A DNA stretch of 31,277 nucleotides from a virus: positions 1 to 31,277 of the IMG/VR virus record IMGVR_UViG_3300044631_002201, one strand, 5' to 3'. Positions within the stretch are counted from its first letter, which is position 1. Each line of letters starts with the position of its first letter. Below, piece after piece: positions 8,050-15,542 of this stretch. Position numbers and translations under genes: made by a program. The notes under the pieces were generated by a model. That model was not told the origin of the DNA. It saw nothing but the letters and a program-made list of their open reading frames with translations, and did no database searches.

Positions 8050-8436
8050 TCAAGCGCCGAGACGTGCGGCGAGTCGCTGCAGAGCAGTCTGAGGGCAGCA
8101 GCTGCTCTCCGCCTCGCTGCCGTCGGGCAGGTAGATCGCGTTGCGCTGGTACGGCTCCAGCGTGAGGGGCGGGCTGTAGCTGGGGATAGGCAGCGGCGGC
8201 ACCCACTCGCGGCGCCACCAGGCCACCACGGCGCCACTCAGCAGCACTGCACGCTGAGCCTCTCCAGGGTGCGCCTGTGGGTCGGTGCGGGGCAGCCAGT
8301 CGCCGAACGTGAACGGGCAGGGCCGCAGGGGCGCCGCTGCGGGGGCTGCAGGCGACGGGACGGGTGTGGGCACCGGCGGAGGGGTTGAGGCGCCTTCCTG
8401 GGCCACGGCGGCGCGCAGCTGCTGGAGGACGTTCAC
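8050..8436 (-). CDS. Hypothetical protein, 128 residues, with Pro/Ala linker
   Basis: No family is recognised. A short N-terminal helix (NVLQQLRAAVAQEG) is joined by a Pro/Ala-rich linker (about 18-38) to a small domain with FGDWLPRTDPQAHPGEAQRAVLL and AVVAWWRREWVPPLP. Two adjacent cysteines occur near residues 113-114. The start is GTG 8436, just past the short sequence ATGCCGTGA that ends the leader cassette, so an upstream two-codon ORF (ATG CCG TGA) overlaps the start. The nuclease gene follows after 3 bp, so the two are probably translated from one message. A longer frame on the same strand is a shadow with arginine/proline-rich translation. Confidence 0.55.
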   Translation of the reverse strand: MNVLQQLRAAVAQEGASTPPPVPTPVPSPAAPAAAPLRPCPFTFGDWLPRTDPQAHPGEAQRAVLLSGAVVAWWRREWVPPLPIPSYSPPLTLEPYQRNAIYLPDGSEAESSCCPQTALQRLAARLGA

Positions 8437-8485
8437 GGCATGGCGGCGGGTAGGGGCATCCTACCGGCAGATGCACCCATCAGCA
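8437..8485 (-). promoter_or_regulatory. Leader cassette G before the 8436 operon
   Basis: On the minus strand: GCTGATGGGTGCA (GGGTGCA at 8472-8478), the -10 box TAGGAT (8458-8463), a GTAGG/CCTAC hairpin overlapping the -10, then CCCGCCGCC and ATG at 8441. The 13-mer GCTGATGGGTGCA is shared exactly with the plus-strand cassette at 16426-16438. It is a compact member of the leader family, with the -10 only about 17 bp from the start codon, so the transcript would be almost leaderless. Confidence 0.45.
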
Positions 8486-8520
8486 CCAAACAACGGGATT
8501 TCGGAGGGTTGAAGTGGTTT

Positions 8521-8897
8521 TGGGACATTTGGGACATTTGGGACAGCGCTGTCCCAAAGCAGAAGCCGCATCAGCACTGGCAGGTTGCCCGTGTTTGGGA
8601 CTTTGGGACACCTCTAGGGACATTTCCATCCATACCCATGGGACTAGGTACTAATACTTAAATAAATAATAGAAAAGGTATTTTCTTAGGGGCTGTCCCA
8701 AAGTCCCAAAACCTGCCCAGATCCGTTGCGCCGCAGTCGATTTGCCCTGGGACACTTCTGTCCCAAACTGTCCCAAAAGTCCTAAAACGCTGCAGCCTGG
8801 CTCATGTGGGCACCCTCCCCAGCGCCTGAAACTGCAGTCAGGGACAGGCCTGCCGCTACATGGGACAGCAGGGCAGCAGCTTTGGGACGTGTCCCAA
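8521..8897. repeat. Iteron-like array of GGGACA motifs with AT-rich core, candidate replication origin
   Basis: Between the primase gene and the 8436 operon I count 17 copies of GGGAC or its complement in about 375 bp: 11 direct (8522, 8531, 8540, 8597, 8605, 8617, 8640, 8749, 8841, 8862, 8884) and 6 inverted (8551, 8695, 8703, 8760, 8770, 8891). Most extend to TTTGGGACA. The first three are tandem at 9-bp spacing. Positions 8537-8558 form a perfect 22-bp palindrome (TTTGGGACAGC and its complement), and 8881-8898 is a second inverted pair with a 2-bp spacer. An AT-rich stretch (8646-8687) lies in the middle. Iterons flanking an AT-rich segment next to a replication gene are typical of origins; P4 is an example. 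Confidence 0.6.
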
Positions 8898-8903
8898 AAG
8901 GGC

Positions 8904-8940
8904 GTGAGCTCAGCTCACACCCTCAGTTGAAATGAGGGTG
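8904..8940 (-). terminator. Tandem hairpins after the primase gene
   Basis: CACCCTCA at 8918-8925 pairs perfectly with TGAGGGTG at 8933-8940 across a 7-base loop, about 35 bp beyond the primase stop. GTGAGCT and AGCTCAC (8904-8918) form a second palindrome adjacent to it. No U-tract follows on the minus strand, so intrinsic termination is uncertain. The hairpins could instead insulate the origin from transcription. Confidence 0.4.
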
Positions 8941-8974
8941 GCCGGGATTTGCGGCCACGGTGCATCAGTGCGGC

Positions 8975-11512
8975 TCAGTCGCCAGGCGGCACCCACTCCA
9001 CGGCCTTGCCCTTGCGGATCACCTGCCCACAATCCGGGGTCTCGGCCACGACGGACAGCAGCCAGGTGCGCACCTCAGCGGCAGGGGTGCGACGCGCCGG
9101 CAAGCACCATGCTCTGATCTGGGACTGCGGGACCGGGCGGCTGCCGTGACTGCTGCGCCACTCGCGGCCCTTGTCGAGCAGCCGCTTAATTGCCCCACCT
9201 GCGCCTGTTCGCACCGGGCCGAGCACCTTGTCCCGCTCACGGGCGAAGAGGGCCGTAAAGATGATCGCGGCGCGGATCACGTCTTCAGGGATGGGGGTGT
9301 TCAGGCTCAGCCCTGCAGAGGCCTGCCGGATGGCGTGAATGGCCAGGGCAATGCGGAGGGTGGCGCCGCGCTGTTTGCCCCAGTACTGCCGGTCGGATGG
9401 ATCGCTGGCGGCGAACTTGAACGACTCCGCCTGCCTGACCCACTGCACCATCGTGGCCTTGGCATCCTCGGCCACGGTGATGATGATCGGCTCGCCGTCT
9501 TCGCCGATCGGCAGCTTCGATGCGGCCGCATCCACCTGCTTGTAGAGGTTGGTGATCGCGGGGGCAATCAGCACGGTTGAGTCCTGATAGTCGTAGGCCC
9601 ACTCGCCTAGGTCGAACATCAGGAAGCGGCTCCACAGTCCATCGGCGTCCGCCATGCCCTCATTGGCATCGGCGTCGGCTTTCCACAGGCCTTCGAGGCG
9701 TGCCGGCTGCAAGCTGCCGAACAGGGATACGGCAGGGTTGGGCACGAAGATCGAATCGCGCCCCACCCGGTCGGTGATGATCTGCTCTCCGGGGTAGAGG
9801 CTGAGCCACTTCGCCCGATCGCTGCGGTTCGGTGCGCGGCACAACTGGCTGAACCACCCAGCGAGCTCATCGTGCACGGCCAGAAGCCCCGGGTTGGATC
9901 CGTTGCTGAGGATCATCTCAATCCGCTCAAAGGTGGCATCGCTGACCAGCAGGTGCCGCAGCTCGGGCTGAGGGTTCTCTGCTAAGAACTGGGCCATGGG
10001 ATCACCACCGGCGCCACCTGACTCAGAGGCCGCAGCCTTCGCCTCGCGTTCCGCCTGGGCCCGGCGATGCTTCCAGTCCGAGAGGGCATCAGCGTGCCGC
10101 TTGCGTTCTTGCGCCTGCCACGGCTTGAACGCCTGCATGGTGGTCGGGCCGGAGGTTGGCGACTTGCCCGAGCTGGCGGTAGCGATGTTGGCACCCCATA
10201 GCACACAGGCCTCCTTCCATGCGTGGGTGGGCGTCATGGCCACCCTGGCCCGGTTGCCGATGACAGAGCACACGCTGCAGAGGATCGGCAGCAGGAAGCC
10301 GCAGGGCTTGAGGGTCTGCTCCTTGGCGTAAGTGTTGATGAAGCTGGCCAGGCCAGGCGGGAATGCCAGATCGATCGATGCCAGATCAGCGGCCGCGGCC
10401 ACGTCGCGGTAGTTGCGGATCTCAACCGCCAGCTCATGGCGTTCGATGTCGTCGCCCTCCTCATCCGGCTCCAACTGCCACGGCGGCAGCTCCACCGGCG
10501 CATCAGGCGGGATGAACTGCTCGCCGTCAAGTGGTGGGGTTGGCGGGTCAGGCTTCGGCTTGGGCTTGTCGATCACGAACAGCGAGCGCTCGCCGAAGCT
10601 GTCGTGATCTTCGGTGCGGACATAACCCCAGGTGCGGCCATCGTGGCCGGTGACCGTCTCGCCCTTTTTGCTGCAATCAGGGGCTGATTTCGTCTCGCCG
10701 TGGCAACACCAGACCGAATTGCCGTCCTGGTGAATGCTGCAGGCACCGGAGTGGTCGCGGCCGCACATCGGGCACGGTTGCCGCTGGCTGCTGTTACGCC
10801 AGGTGCCGGATGCGTTGCTGTAGCTGCGCGGGCCGCGTGTGACCTGAGGCGAGATTGAGCGTCGTGTTTTCGGCCGCAGTGGTCGATCGCCGCAGAAGAC
10901 GCCCTGCAGCAGCGCGAACCATTCAGCCGGCAGCGGCTGCGCATCGGCAGGTGGCCGGCCAGCCCAGGCGTACTGATCGTCGTTGTCGGTGAAGTGAGAT
11001 TCCTTGGTGTAGTGCTGGCCCAGCACCACCACCTGAGTGCCGTGCTTGGCAAAGACGGCAAACTCCTCGCCCTTGTCATCGGCCCCACCTTCGCCAATGC
11101 CGACCTTCACGGTCTTCCCGCCGGCGGCAAGGATGGCCTTCTGCTCAGCGGCGACGGTGTAGACCAGCTTCAGCCGGTCGCTGTTGCCGGTGCGCACGAT
11201 GCGCCAGGTGTCGGCTGTGTACGGCTCGCAGCCATGCTGCTGGCAGAACGCCGCGGCCCTCGGCCCGTCAATGTCGATGGCGATGTGGCCAGGGGCGGCG
11301 CCGATGTGCCAGCAAACGCATTCAGGCGCCGTGGTCTGTAGCTCGGCCACGGGCACGCCGGCATGGTTCTCCCAGCCGTCACCAACGAGTGGCCGTTTGT
11401 CAGGCGCGCCAGGGAGCAACGGCCCGAAACTGGCGAGCATCGGCAGGCGTTCCAGGCGCCAGCGATCGGGCCCATAGGGGCCTGCCGCAGCGGCGGCTTG
11501 AGGTGTCTGCAC
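8975..11512 (-). CDS. Replication protein: PrimPol domain, zinc ribbon and DUF3987 helicase-like domain
   Basis: The 845-residue protein has the order known from phage and plasmid primase-helicases. An N-terminal bifunctional primase-polymerase domain carries the acidic motif IAIDIDG (residues 78-83; Asp80 and Asp82). A zinc-binding segment follows, CPMCGRDHSGAC and CC (247-270). The DUF3987-like ATPase region has the P-loop-like ASSGKSP (446-452) and later LLAVHDELAGW as a Walker B-like segment. It would prime and unwind phage DNA. Translation probably begins at GTG 11512, 3 bp after the RHH stop, with only a weak AAGGCG site. Its 3' end abuts the iteron array, which supports a role as the origin-acting protein. 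Confidence 0.88.
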   Translation of the reverse strand: MQTPQAAAAAGPYGPDRWRLERLPMLASFGPLLPGAPDKRPLVGDGWENHAGVPVAELQTTAPECVCWHIGAAPGHIAIDIDGPRAAAFCQQHGCEPYTADTWRIVRTGNSDRLKLVYTVAAEQKAILAAGGKTVKVGIGEGGADDKGEEFAVFAKHGTQVVVLGQHYTKESHFTDNDDQYAWAGRPPADAQPLPAEWFALLQGVFCGDRPLRPKTRRSISPQVTRGPRSYSNASGTWRNSSQRQPCPMCGRDHSGACSIHQDGNSVWCCHGETKSAPDCSKKGETVTGHDGRTWGYVRTEDHDSFGERSLFVIDKPKPKPDPPTPPLDGEQFIPPDAPVELPPWQLEPDEEGDDIERHELAVEIRNYRDVAAAADLASIDLAFPPGLASFINTYAKEQTLKPCGFLLPILCSVCSVIGNRARVAMTPTHAWKEACVLWGANIATASSGKSPTSGPTTMQAFKPWQAQERKRHADALSDWKHRRAQAEREAKAAASESGGAGGDPMAQFLAENPQPELRHLLVSDATFERIEMILSNGSNPGLLAVHDELAGWFSQLCRAPNRSDRAKWLSLYPGEQIITDRVGRDSIFVPNPAVSLFGSLQPARLEGLWKADADANEGMADADGLWSRFLMFDLGEWAYDYQDSTVLIAPAITNLYKQVDAAASKLPIGEDGEPIIITVAEDAKATMVQWVRQAESFKFAASDPSDRQYWGKQRGATLRIALAIHAIRQASAGLSLNTPIPEDVIRAAIIFTALFARERDKVLGPVRTGAGGAIKRLLDKGREWRSSHGSRPVPQSQIRAWCLPARRTPAAEVRTWLLSVVAETPDCGQVIRKGKAVEWVPPGD

Positions 11513-11515
11513 GGT

Positions 11516-11683
11516 TCACGCCTTGGCGGCGAGGGCCTTGTCTGCCTGATCAATCAGCATGCGGACGGCCTGGGAGCGGTTGCCCACTCCTGGGGTGCCG
11601 GCTACCACCCGGTCTAGTGCTTGGATGTGAGACGGCCGCACCATGACATTCAGCGGGACGCTCAGCGCAGAGGGTTGAGGCAT
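11516..11683 (-). CDS. Ribbon-helix-helix DNA-binding protein (55 residues)
   Basis: The product reads as a minimal RHH repressor. A beta-strand segment (SALSVPLNVMVRPS) is followed by helix HIQALDRVVAG, a turn (TPGVGN), and helix RSQAVRMLIDQADKALAAK, with the N-cap NRSQAVR typical of the second helix in MetJ/Arc proteins. It lies 3 bp upstream of the primase gene, so it is co-translated with it. It is divergent from the GIY-YIG/helicase operon across only 34 bp. A 9-bp inverted repeat covers both start codons, so autoregulation of both directions is likely. It is too short to be found by a 60-residue ORF cutoff. Confidence 0.75.
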   Translation of the reverse strand: MPQPSALSVPLNVMVRPSHIQALDRVVAGTPGVGNRSQAVRMLIDQADKALAAKA

Positions 11684-11720
11684 GTAGTAGATTGGGGGGG
11701 TCTCTACAGAATACTACATG
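11681..11720. promoter_or_regulatory. Inverted-repeat operator covering both divergent start codons
   Basis: CATGTAGTA (11681-11689) and TACTACATG (11712-11720) are perfect inverted arms with a 22-bp centre. The left arm contains the minus-strand ATG of the RHH gene and the right arm the plus-strand ATG of the GIY-YIG-like gene. A G7 run (11694-11700) and a second TAG/CTA pair lie inside. RHH proteins bind short repeats as paired dimers, so the neighbouring RHH protein is the obvious candidate ligand. Binding here would block both starts. Confidence 0.5.
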
Positions 11721-11879
11721 GCAGCCGGTGCGACAGCCAAGCCCGCCAACCGCTTCTACGTGTACCTGTTTCTGCGCCACGATGGCACGCCCTACTACGT
11801 GGGCAAGGGGACCGGGCGCAGGCAATGGGATCCACAGGGATGGATCTATGTCTGTCCAGCAGATAGGGAGGCCGCCTGA
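11718..11879 (+). CDS. Minimal GIY-YIG-like protein (53 residues)
   Basis: The sequence RFYVYLFLRHDGTPYYVGKGTGRR (residues 12-35) matches the first two strands of the GIY-YIG nuclease fold: YVY stands for GIY and YVG for YIG, and the following GKGTGRR carries the conserved arginine region. After residue 35 the frame runs only to QWDPQGWIYVCPADREAA and stops. The helix and the metal-binding glutamate of a complete domain (about 90 residues) are therefore missing or reduced to the terminal ADRE. It ends in TGATG overlap with the SF2 helicase gene. It could be a truncated relic, kept for translational coupling, or a functional mini-domain. Confidence 0.6.
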   Translation: MAAGATAKPANRFYVYLFLRHDGTPYYVGKGTGRRQWDPQGWIYVCPADREAA

Positions 11880-13348
11880 TGTTCACCCTTCGCGATTATC
11901 AAATCAAGCTGGCGAACGAAGGCGAAGCCGCGATGATGGGCGGCGAGGTGCCATGCCTGGTCAGCTCCACCGGATCGGGCAAGACTGTGATCCTCGCCGA
12001 GCTTGCCCGTAGGGCGCTTGCCCGTGGTGAGCAGGTGGTAGTGATCTGCCATCGAATCGAGATCCTTAGCCAGATTGTCACCAGCCTGCACAAGCATCTC
12101 GGGCAGCAGGTTGTCATCTCTCGAATCACCGCCGGCAGCCGTCCCAGGCTCGACCGAAAGGTGATCGTTGGGATGGTGCCGACGATGTGCCGCAGACTGA
12201 AGATGCTGGAGCAGCTGAAAGGGTGCACGCTATTGGCCGACGAAGCGCATCACGCTCCTTCGACCACTTGGACCAAGACGATTCAGGCGATCAGCCCGCG
12301 GCGAATGCTGGGGCTCACCGCCACACCCGTGCGCCCCGACGGCAAGGGCCTGGGTGACTCTGGCCTGTTTCACCGCCTGATCTTGGGCCCTGAACCGGCA
12401 GAGCTGATGGAGGTCGGCGCATTGGCTCGCTACCGGATGTTTGCCGCACCTCACACCGTCAGCGTTGACGGCCTGAAGAAGCGCTGCGGTGATTATGCGG
12501 TCAGTGACCTTGAGAAGCGGGTGGTGGCGATCAACGGCAGCATCGTTTCCGATTGGCGCCGCTTCAACCCGAAGGAGTTGTCAACGATCAGCGTCGGCGT
12601 TTCGGTGGATCACTGCCACGAGGTCGCGGCCATGTACTGCAGCGAAGGTGTGACGGCTGCCGCCGTAGATGGGACCACCCCGGCGGCGGAACGGGCCAAG
12701 ATCTTCAGCGACTTCAAGGCCGGTCGCATCACGGTGCTGTGCGCCTGCCAGGTCGTGGATGAAGGCCTCGATACCCCATCCGCCACGTGTCTGCAGCTAC
12801 TGAGGCCCACGGCCTCATTGCGGCTCTACAGGCAGCTAATCGGTCGCGTGCTGCGCCCCAAGCCCGACGGATCCGAAGCGCTGATCATCGACCACACGCC
12901 CACATGGAAGATGCTCCCTCCACCCGACGCAGAGATCGCGTGGACACTGAAGGCAGAGGTGCAGGAGCCCCGCGAGAAGCGCGAGGCAGTGATCAACCCG
13001 GACACCGGCGAGGTCACCGAGGGCGAACCAATTGAGACGCAGGTGCACCAGACCGGCGCCAATCTGGTGGAGATCACCCCCGACCTGCTGGCCCAGGCGC
13101 ACCCTGTGGTGGCGCGGCGGCTGCTGAATGAGCGGTGCCGCTTGGAGGTGGAGCAGCGGGCCCCGGACCTGCGCCGCTGGCTGAACTACCTTGACGTGCT
13201 GGAGGATGAAACCCTGAAGGTGCTGGAGCCAGCGCTAGGGCTGCAGCCTGGCTGGGCCCAAGGGCAGATGATGCTGAGGATGCTGCTGAGCCCTGCGCAG
13301 CGGCTGGCGGCCACGAAGCGGCTGCAGCGGTCGTGGGGTGGGGTATAG
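11879..13348 (+). CDS. Superfamily 2 DEAD/DEAH helicase
   Basis: The 489-residue protein carries the standard SF2 motifs: Q-motif-like RDYQIKL near the start, Walker A SSTGSGKT (29-36), motif II DEAH (121-124), motif III TATP (147-150) and motif VI QLIGRVLR (319-326). The phage-style SSL2/RAD25-like arrangement resembles helicases encoded near recombination genes. The last 150 residues (after HTPTWKML) form a charged, non-motif extension unique to this protein as far as I can see. ATG overlaps the preceding stop (TGATG). The likely role is DNA unwinding or branch migration during replication and ERF-mediated recombination. Confidence 0.93.
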   Translation: MFTLRDYQIKLANEGEAAMMGGEVPCLVSSTGSGKTVILAELARRALARGEQVVVICHRIEILSQIVTSLHKHLGQQVVISRITAGSRPRLDRKVIVGMVPTMCRRLKMLEQLKGCTLLADEAHHAPSTTWTKTIQAISPRRMLGLTATPVRPDGKGLGDSGLFHRLILGPEPAELMEVGALARYRMFAAPHTVSVDGLKKRCGDYAVSDLEKRVVAINGSIVSDWRRFNPKELSTISVGVSVDHCHEVAAMYCSEGVTAAAVDGTTPAAERAKIFSDFKAGRITVLCACQVVDEGLDTPSATCLQLLRPTASLRLYRQLIGRVLRPKPDGSEALIIDHTPTWKMLPPPDAEIAWTLKAEVQEPREKREAVINPDTGEVTEGEPIETQVHQTGANLVEITPDLLAQAHPVVARRLLNERCRLEVEQRAPDLRRWLNYLDVLEDETLKVLEPALGLQPGWAQGQMMLRMLLSPAQRLAATKRLQRSWGGV

Positions 13349-13524
13349 TGGCGGCAACTGCGCCCGCGATGATGCCAGCAGCAACCACTGAGGCGCGCAG
13401 CATCACGCTGCGGCTGCCTGTTCCACTGTTCGACCGCTTACGGGCGGCGGCAGCTGATGACCGGCGATCAATGAACAGCATGGCAGCGTTGCTGCTGGAG
13501 GCTGAGCTTGATCGCCGCAGCTGA
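13348..13524 (+). CDS. Second ribbon-helix-helix protein, CopG/Arc type
   Basis: The 58-residue product contains RSITLRLPVPLFDRLRAAAADDRRSMNS plus MAALLLEAELDRRS. This is a beta strand ending in RLP, a first helix (PLFDRLRAAAA), a turn and a second helix with the N-cap SMNSMAALL, the classical RHH pattern of Arc and antitoxins. I choose GTG 13348, overlapping the helicase stop as TAGTG and preceded by a GGGGTGGGG purine run; ATG 13369 and 13372 are alternatives. It is read in the helicase-ERF operon. No toxin-like partner is adjacent, so a phage transcription regulator is more likely than an antitoxin. Confidence 0.72.
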   Translation: MAATAPAMMPAATTEARSITLRLPVPLFDRLRAAAADDRRSMNSMAALLLEAELDRRS

Positions 13525-13578
13525 CCCGGCCCGCCAGAGCCGTGCCCAATCTGGCCGTCCTACCGCTCGATTCTGACC

Positions 13579-14160
13579 ATGCCCACAGCACGCGGGGCTG
13601 ATGCCGCCCCGATCGATGAATTGCTGCCGCCCAACTGCGGCCCCACTAGCCAGCAACTGGCCGCCCTTGATGCGGCAGTGGCTGCCGCCTTCCCTGCGTT
13701 CGGCAGCCTGGCTCCGAACGACGCAGCCGACATCAAAGGTCGGCGCCACGCCTACCTGAACCTGCCAGGCCTGCTGGAGGCCGTCCGCCCTGCCCTGATG
13801 GCGCAGCAGGTGATCATCGCCAACACCATCAGCATCGTGCCGGGTGGGTTCGTGGTGTCCACCATGCTGCGGCACAGCGGCGGCGGCTGGCGACTGTCTC
13901 AGTTCCCGGTGCTCAGCCTGACCAGCTCCAGCGCGATCTCGGCCGCGGCCACCAGCGGCTTCAGGGTGAATCTGCAGCTGCTCTTGGGCGTCTGCGCCTC
14001 CGATGAGGATGCAGCGCATGACGCGGCGCCTGCTGCAGCCCCGCAGCCGTGGGAGCCTCCCGCGCCTCCCTACGCACAGCCGATGGCAGTACCGCCCCAG
14101 CAGCAGCCCTGGGCCGCCCCTGCTCCACAGCCTCAACCCGATCCCTCCGCATACGTCTGA
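13579..14160 (+). CDS. ERF-family single-strand annealing protein
   Basis: The 193-residue protein fits the ERF superfamily of phage annealing proteins. The first half contains FPAFGSLAPNDAADIKGRRHAYLNL followed by LLEAVRPALMAQQVIIANTI, the typical 'helix-YxxL, then P-x-L-x-x-x-G/Q' region. VVSTMLRHSGGGW (93-104) matches the strand before the conserved block. The block SSSAISAAATSGFRVNLQLLLGVCASDEDA (116-145) is a degraded version of the GSAxTYaRRYxL signature. The C-terminal 40 residues are Pro/Gln/Ala-rich and disordered. ERF proteins anneal complementary strands and promote circularisation or recombination. The exonuclease two genes downstream completes a two-component recombination module. 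Confidence 0.72.
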   Translation: MPTARGADAAPIDELLPPNCGPTSQQLAALDAAVAAAFPAFGSLAPNDAADIKGRRHAYLNLPGLLEAVRPALMAQQVIIANTISIVPGGFVVSTMLRHSGGGWRLSQFPVLSLTSSSAISAAATSGFRVNLQLLLGVCASDEDAAHDAAPAAAPQPWEPPAPPYAQPMAVPPQQQPWAAPAPQPQPDPSAYV

Positions 14161-14162
14161 CC

Positions 14163-14669
14163 ATGAAGAGCGCACGTGTCAATCTCTGGAACGCCCAGCC
14201 GTCCCAGAACCCCAAAGCCCCGATCCTGAACGGTGCTGTCGAGCTGCCCGCCCAGCTGATCTGGGAGCTGTCCCAAGCGATGCAGCAGGGGCAGGGGCTG
14301 GAGACTAACCAGCAGACCGGGGAGCAGTTCTTCAAGCTGCGCCTCAGCGTCTGGCGCGGCACCGGCGAGAACAATGCTCCGGTGTTGAACGGCCAGATCG
14401 AAAGCCCCTCTGAGCGGGCCCAGTACCTGGCGCAAAAGGCTCAGCAGCAGGGCGGCGGGCAGTGGGGTGCTGCTTCCGCTGCCCCACCCCAGCCGCCCGC
14501 CTATGGGCAGCCCGCCCAACAGCCTGCGCCTGCTGGGTATCCGCCAGCAGCGGCGCCGCAACCTGCCGGGCCGCCAGCGGGCTACCCTGCGGCGCCTCCG
14601 GCAGCTGCTCCGCCAGCAGCAGCACCGCCGCAGTGGGGGCAACCTGCCCCCGGCGGATGGGGCGGCTGA
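14163..14669 (+). CDS. Possible ssDNA-binding-like protein with Pro/Ala/Gln-rich tail
   Basis: I choose ATG 14163, 2 bp after the ERF stop; an earlier ATG in the same frame only shadows ERF. The N-terminal 95 residues contain two similar blocks, KAPILNGAVELP (about 17-28) and NAPVLNGQIESP (about 65-76), around a compact beta-rich segment (FFKLRLSVWRG). The remaining 70 residues are almost only Pro, Ala, Gln, Gly and Tyr, ending GGWGG. A short OB-like domain plus a disordered tail, between annealing protein and exonuclease, is how phage SSB-like proteins are often arranged. The usual acidic DDDxPF tip is absent. The function is inferred; the sequence family is not certain. Confidence 0.5.
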   Translation: MKSARVNLWNAQPSQNPKAPILNGAVELPAQLIWELSQAMQQGQGLETNQQTGEQFFKLRLSVWRGTGENNAPVLNGQIESPSERAQYLAQKAQQQGGGQWGAASAAPPQPPAYGQPAQQPAPAGYPPAAAPQPAGPPAGYPAAPPAAAPPAAAPPQWGQPAPGGWGG

Positions 14670-15542
14670 TTGACCACCGATCGCCCACGGATCGCCCTCC
14701 TGCCGCAGCAGGGGGGCATTCAATTTGATGAGCCCAGCCATCGCTACTGGGTGTGGTCGCAGCGCCGTGGGCGGTGGCTGCAGCCGCCCAGTTGCTCGCA
14801 GGTGCTGGGCCTGGCCGGCGCCAAGGGCTTCAACCCTGAGCACTGGCGCCGCAAGCTGATTGAAAAGGAAAGGCTGCGGCCGGCTGAGGCAGAGGCCTAC
14901 ATGGATCTGCATCGCAACGGCCGCGCCGACATCGGCACCGAGCTGCACGCCCTGATCCGTCAGGAGCTGTTGGGCATCGCTGCGCCGCCGGTGCAGTTCG
15001 CCGAGTCGCTGATGCTGCTGGCCACCTGGCGGCGGTTGTTCCTGCCGCAGATCGAGGAGGTGATCGCCTGCGAGTCGCCGCTGGCCTCGCTGCGGCTGTT
15101 CTACACCGGCACGCCGGATCTGATCGCCCGCGTCGCCGGGCAATGGCTGATCGTGGATTGGAAGAGCAAGGTCAGTCAAGAAAAGGCGAAGCCCGATCAG
15201 GCATGGCCGCTGCAGCTGGCGGGCTACGACCTGCTGGCCCAGGAGCGCTATGGCATCCGCTTGGATGGGGCGATGAATCTGATGGTGTGGCCAGGCGGCT
15301 GCGAGGAGGTGTTCTGGCCGCCAGAGAAGATGGCCGAGCTGCGGCGCCGCTACATCGGCCACGTCGCCTGGGCCCATGCCGTCAAGGGGGTGCGCGGTGA
15401 TGCTGCTGCCGCCGGTGCGCTGGCGCATGTGCTGCAGCTCCACCCTGAAGCGCTGGAGCTGGCCACACCACCATCAGGCCATGGGGCGTGGACGGTGGCG
15501 CAGCTGCTGGGCAGCGATCACCCCGCTTTGCGTGCGGCTTGA
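14670..15542 (+). CDS. RecB/Cas4-type PD-(D/E)XK exonuclease
   Basis: The 290-residue protein has the RecB-family nuclease motifs in order: His93 in GTELHALI, Asp150 in YTGTPDLI, Asp163 and Lys165 in IVDWKSK, and the Gln182-x3-Tyr186 motif in LQLAGYDLLA. These place it with phage exonucleases that chew 5' ends to feed an annealing protein such as ERF. The start TTG 14670 directly follows the previous stop (TGA then TTG), suggesting termination-reinitiation. The 3' end overlaps, antisense, the tail of the minus-strand RHH gene. Confidence 0.87.
   Translation: MTTDRPRIALLPQQGGIQFDEPSHRYWVWSQRRGRWLQPPSCSQVLGLAGAKGFNPEHWRRKLIEKERLRPAEAEAYMDLHRNGRADIGTELHALIRQELLGIAAPPVQFAESLMLLATWRRLFLPQIEEVIACESPLASLRLFYTGTPDLIARVAGQWLIVDWKSKVSQEKAKPDQAWPLQLAGYDLLAQERYGIRLDGAMNLMVWPGGCEEVFWPPEKMAELRRRYIGHVAWAHAVKGVRGDAAAAGALAHVLQLHPEALELATPPSGHGAWTVAQLLGSDHPALRAA

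Noticed and set aside
8742-8930. Short plus-strand frame inside the iteron array
   Set aside because: Its codons are just the repeated motif, there is no ribosome site, and the region has the character of a cis-acting element.
13348-13524. RHH protein as antitoxin of a toxin-antitoxin pair
   Set aside because: Neighbours are helicase and ERF; no small toxin-like gene is adjacent, so a regulator is more likely.
14133-15443. 436-codon minus-strand frame opposite the SSB-like and exonuclease genes
   Set aside because: The plus strand has RecB-type motifs there; the minus translation is repetitive and motif-free.
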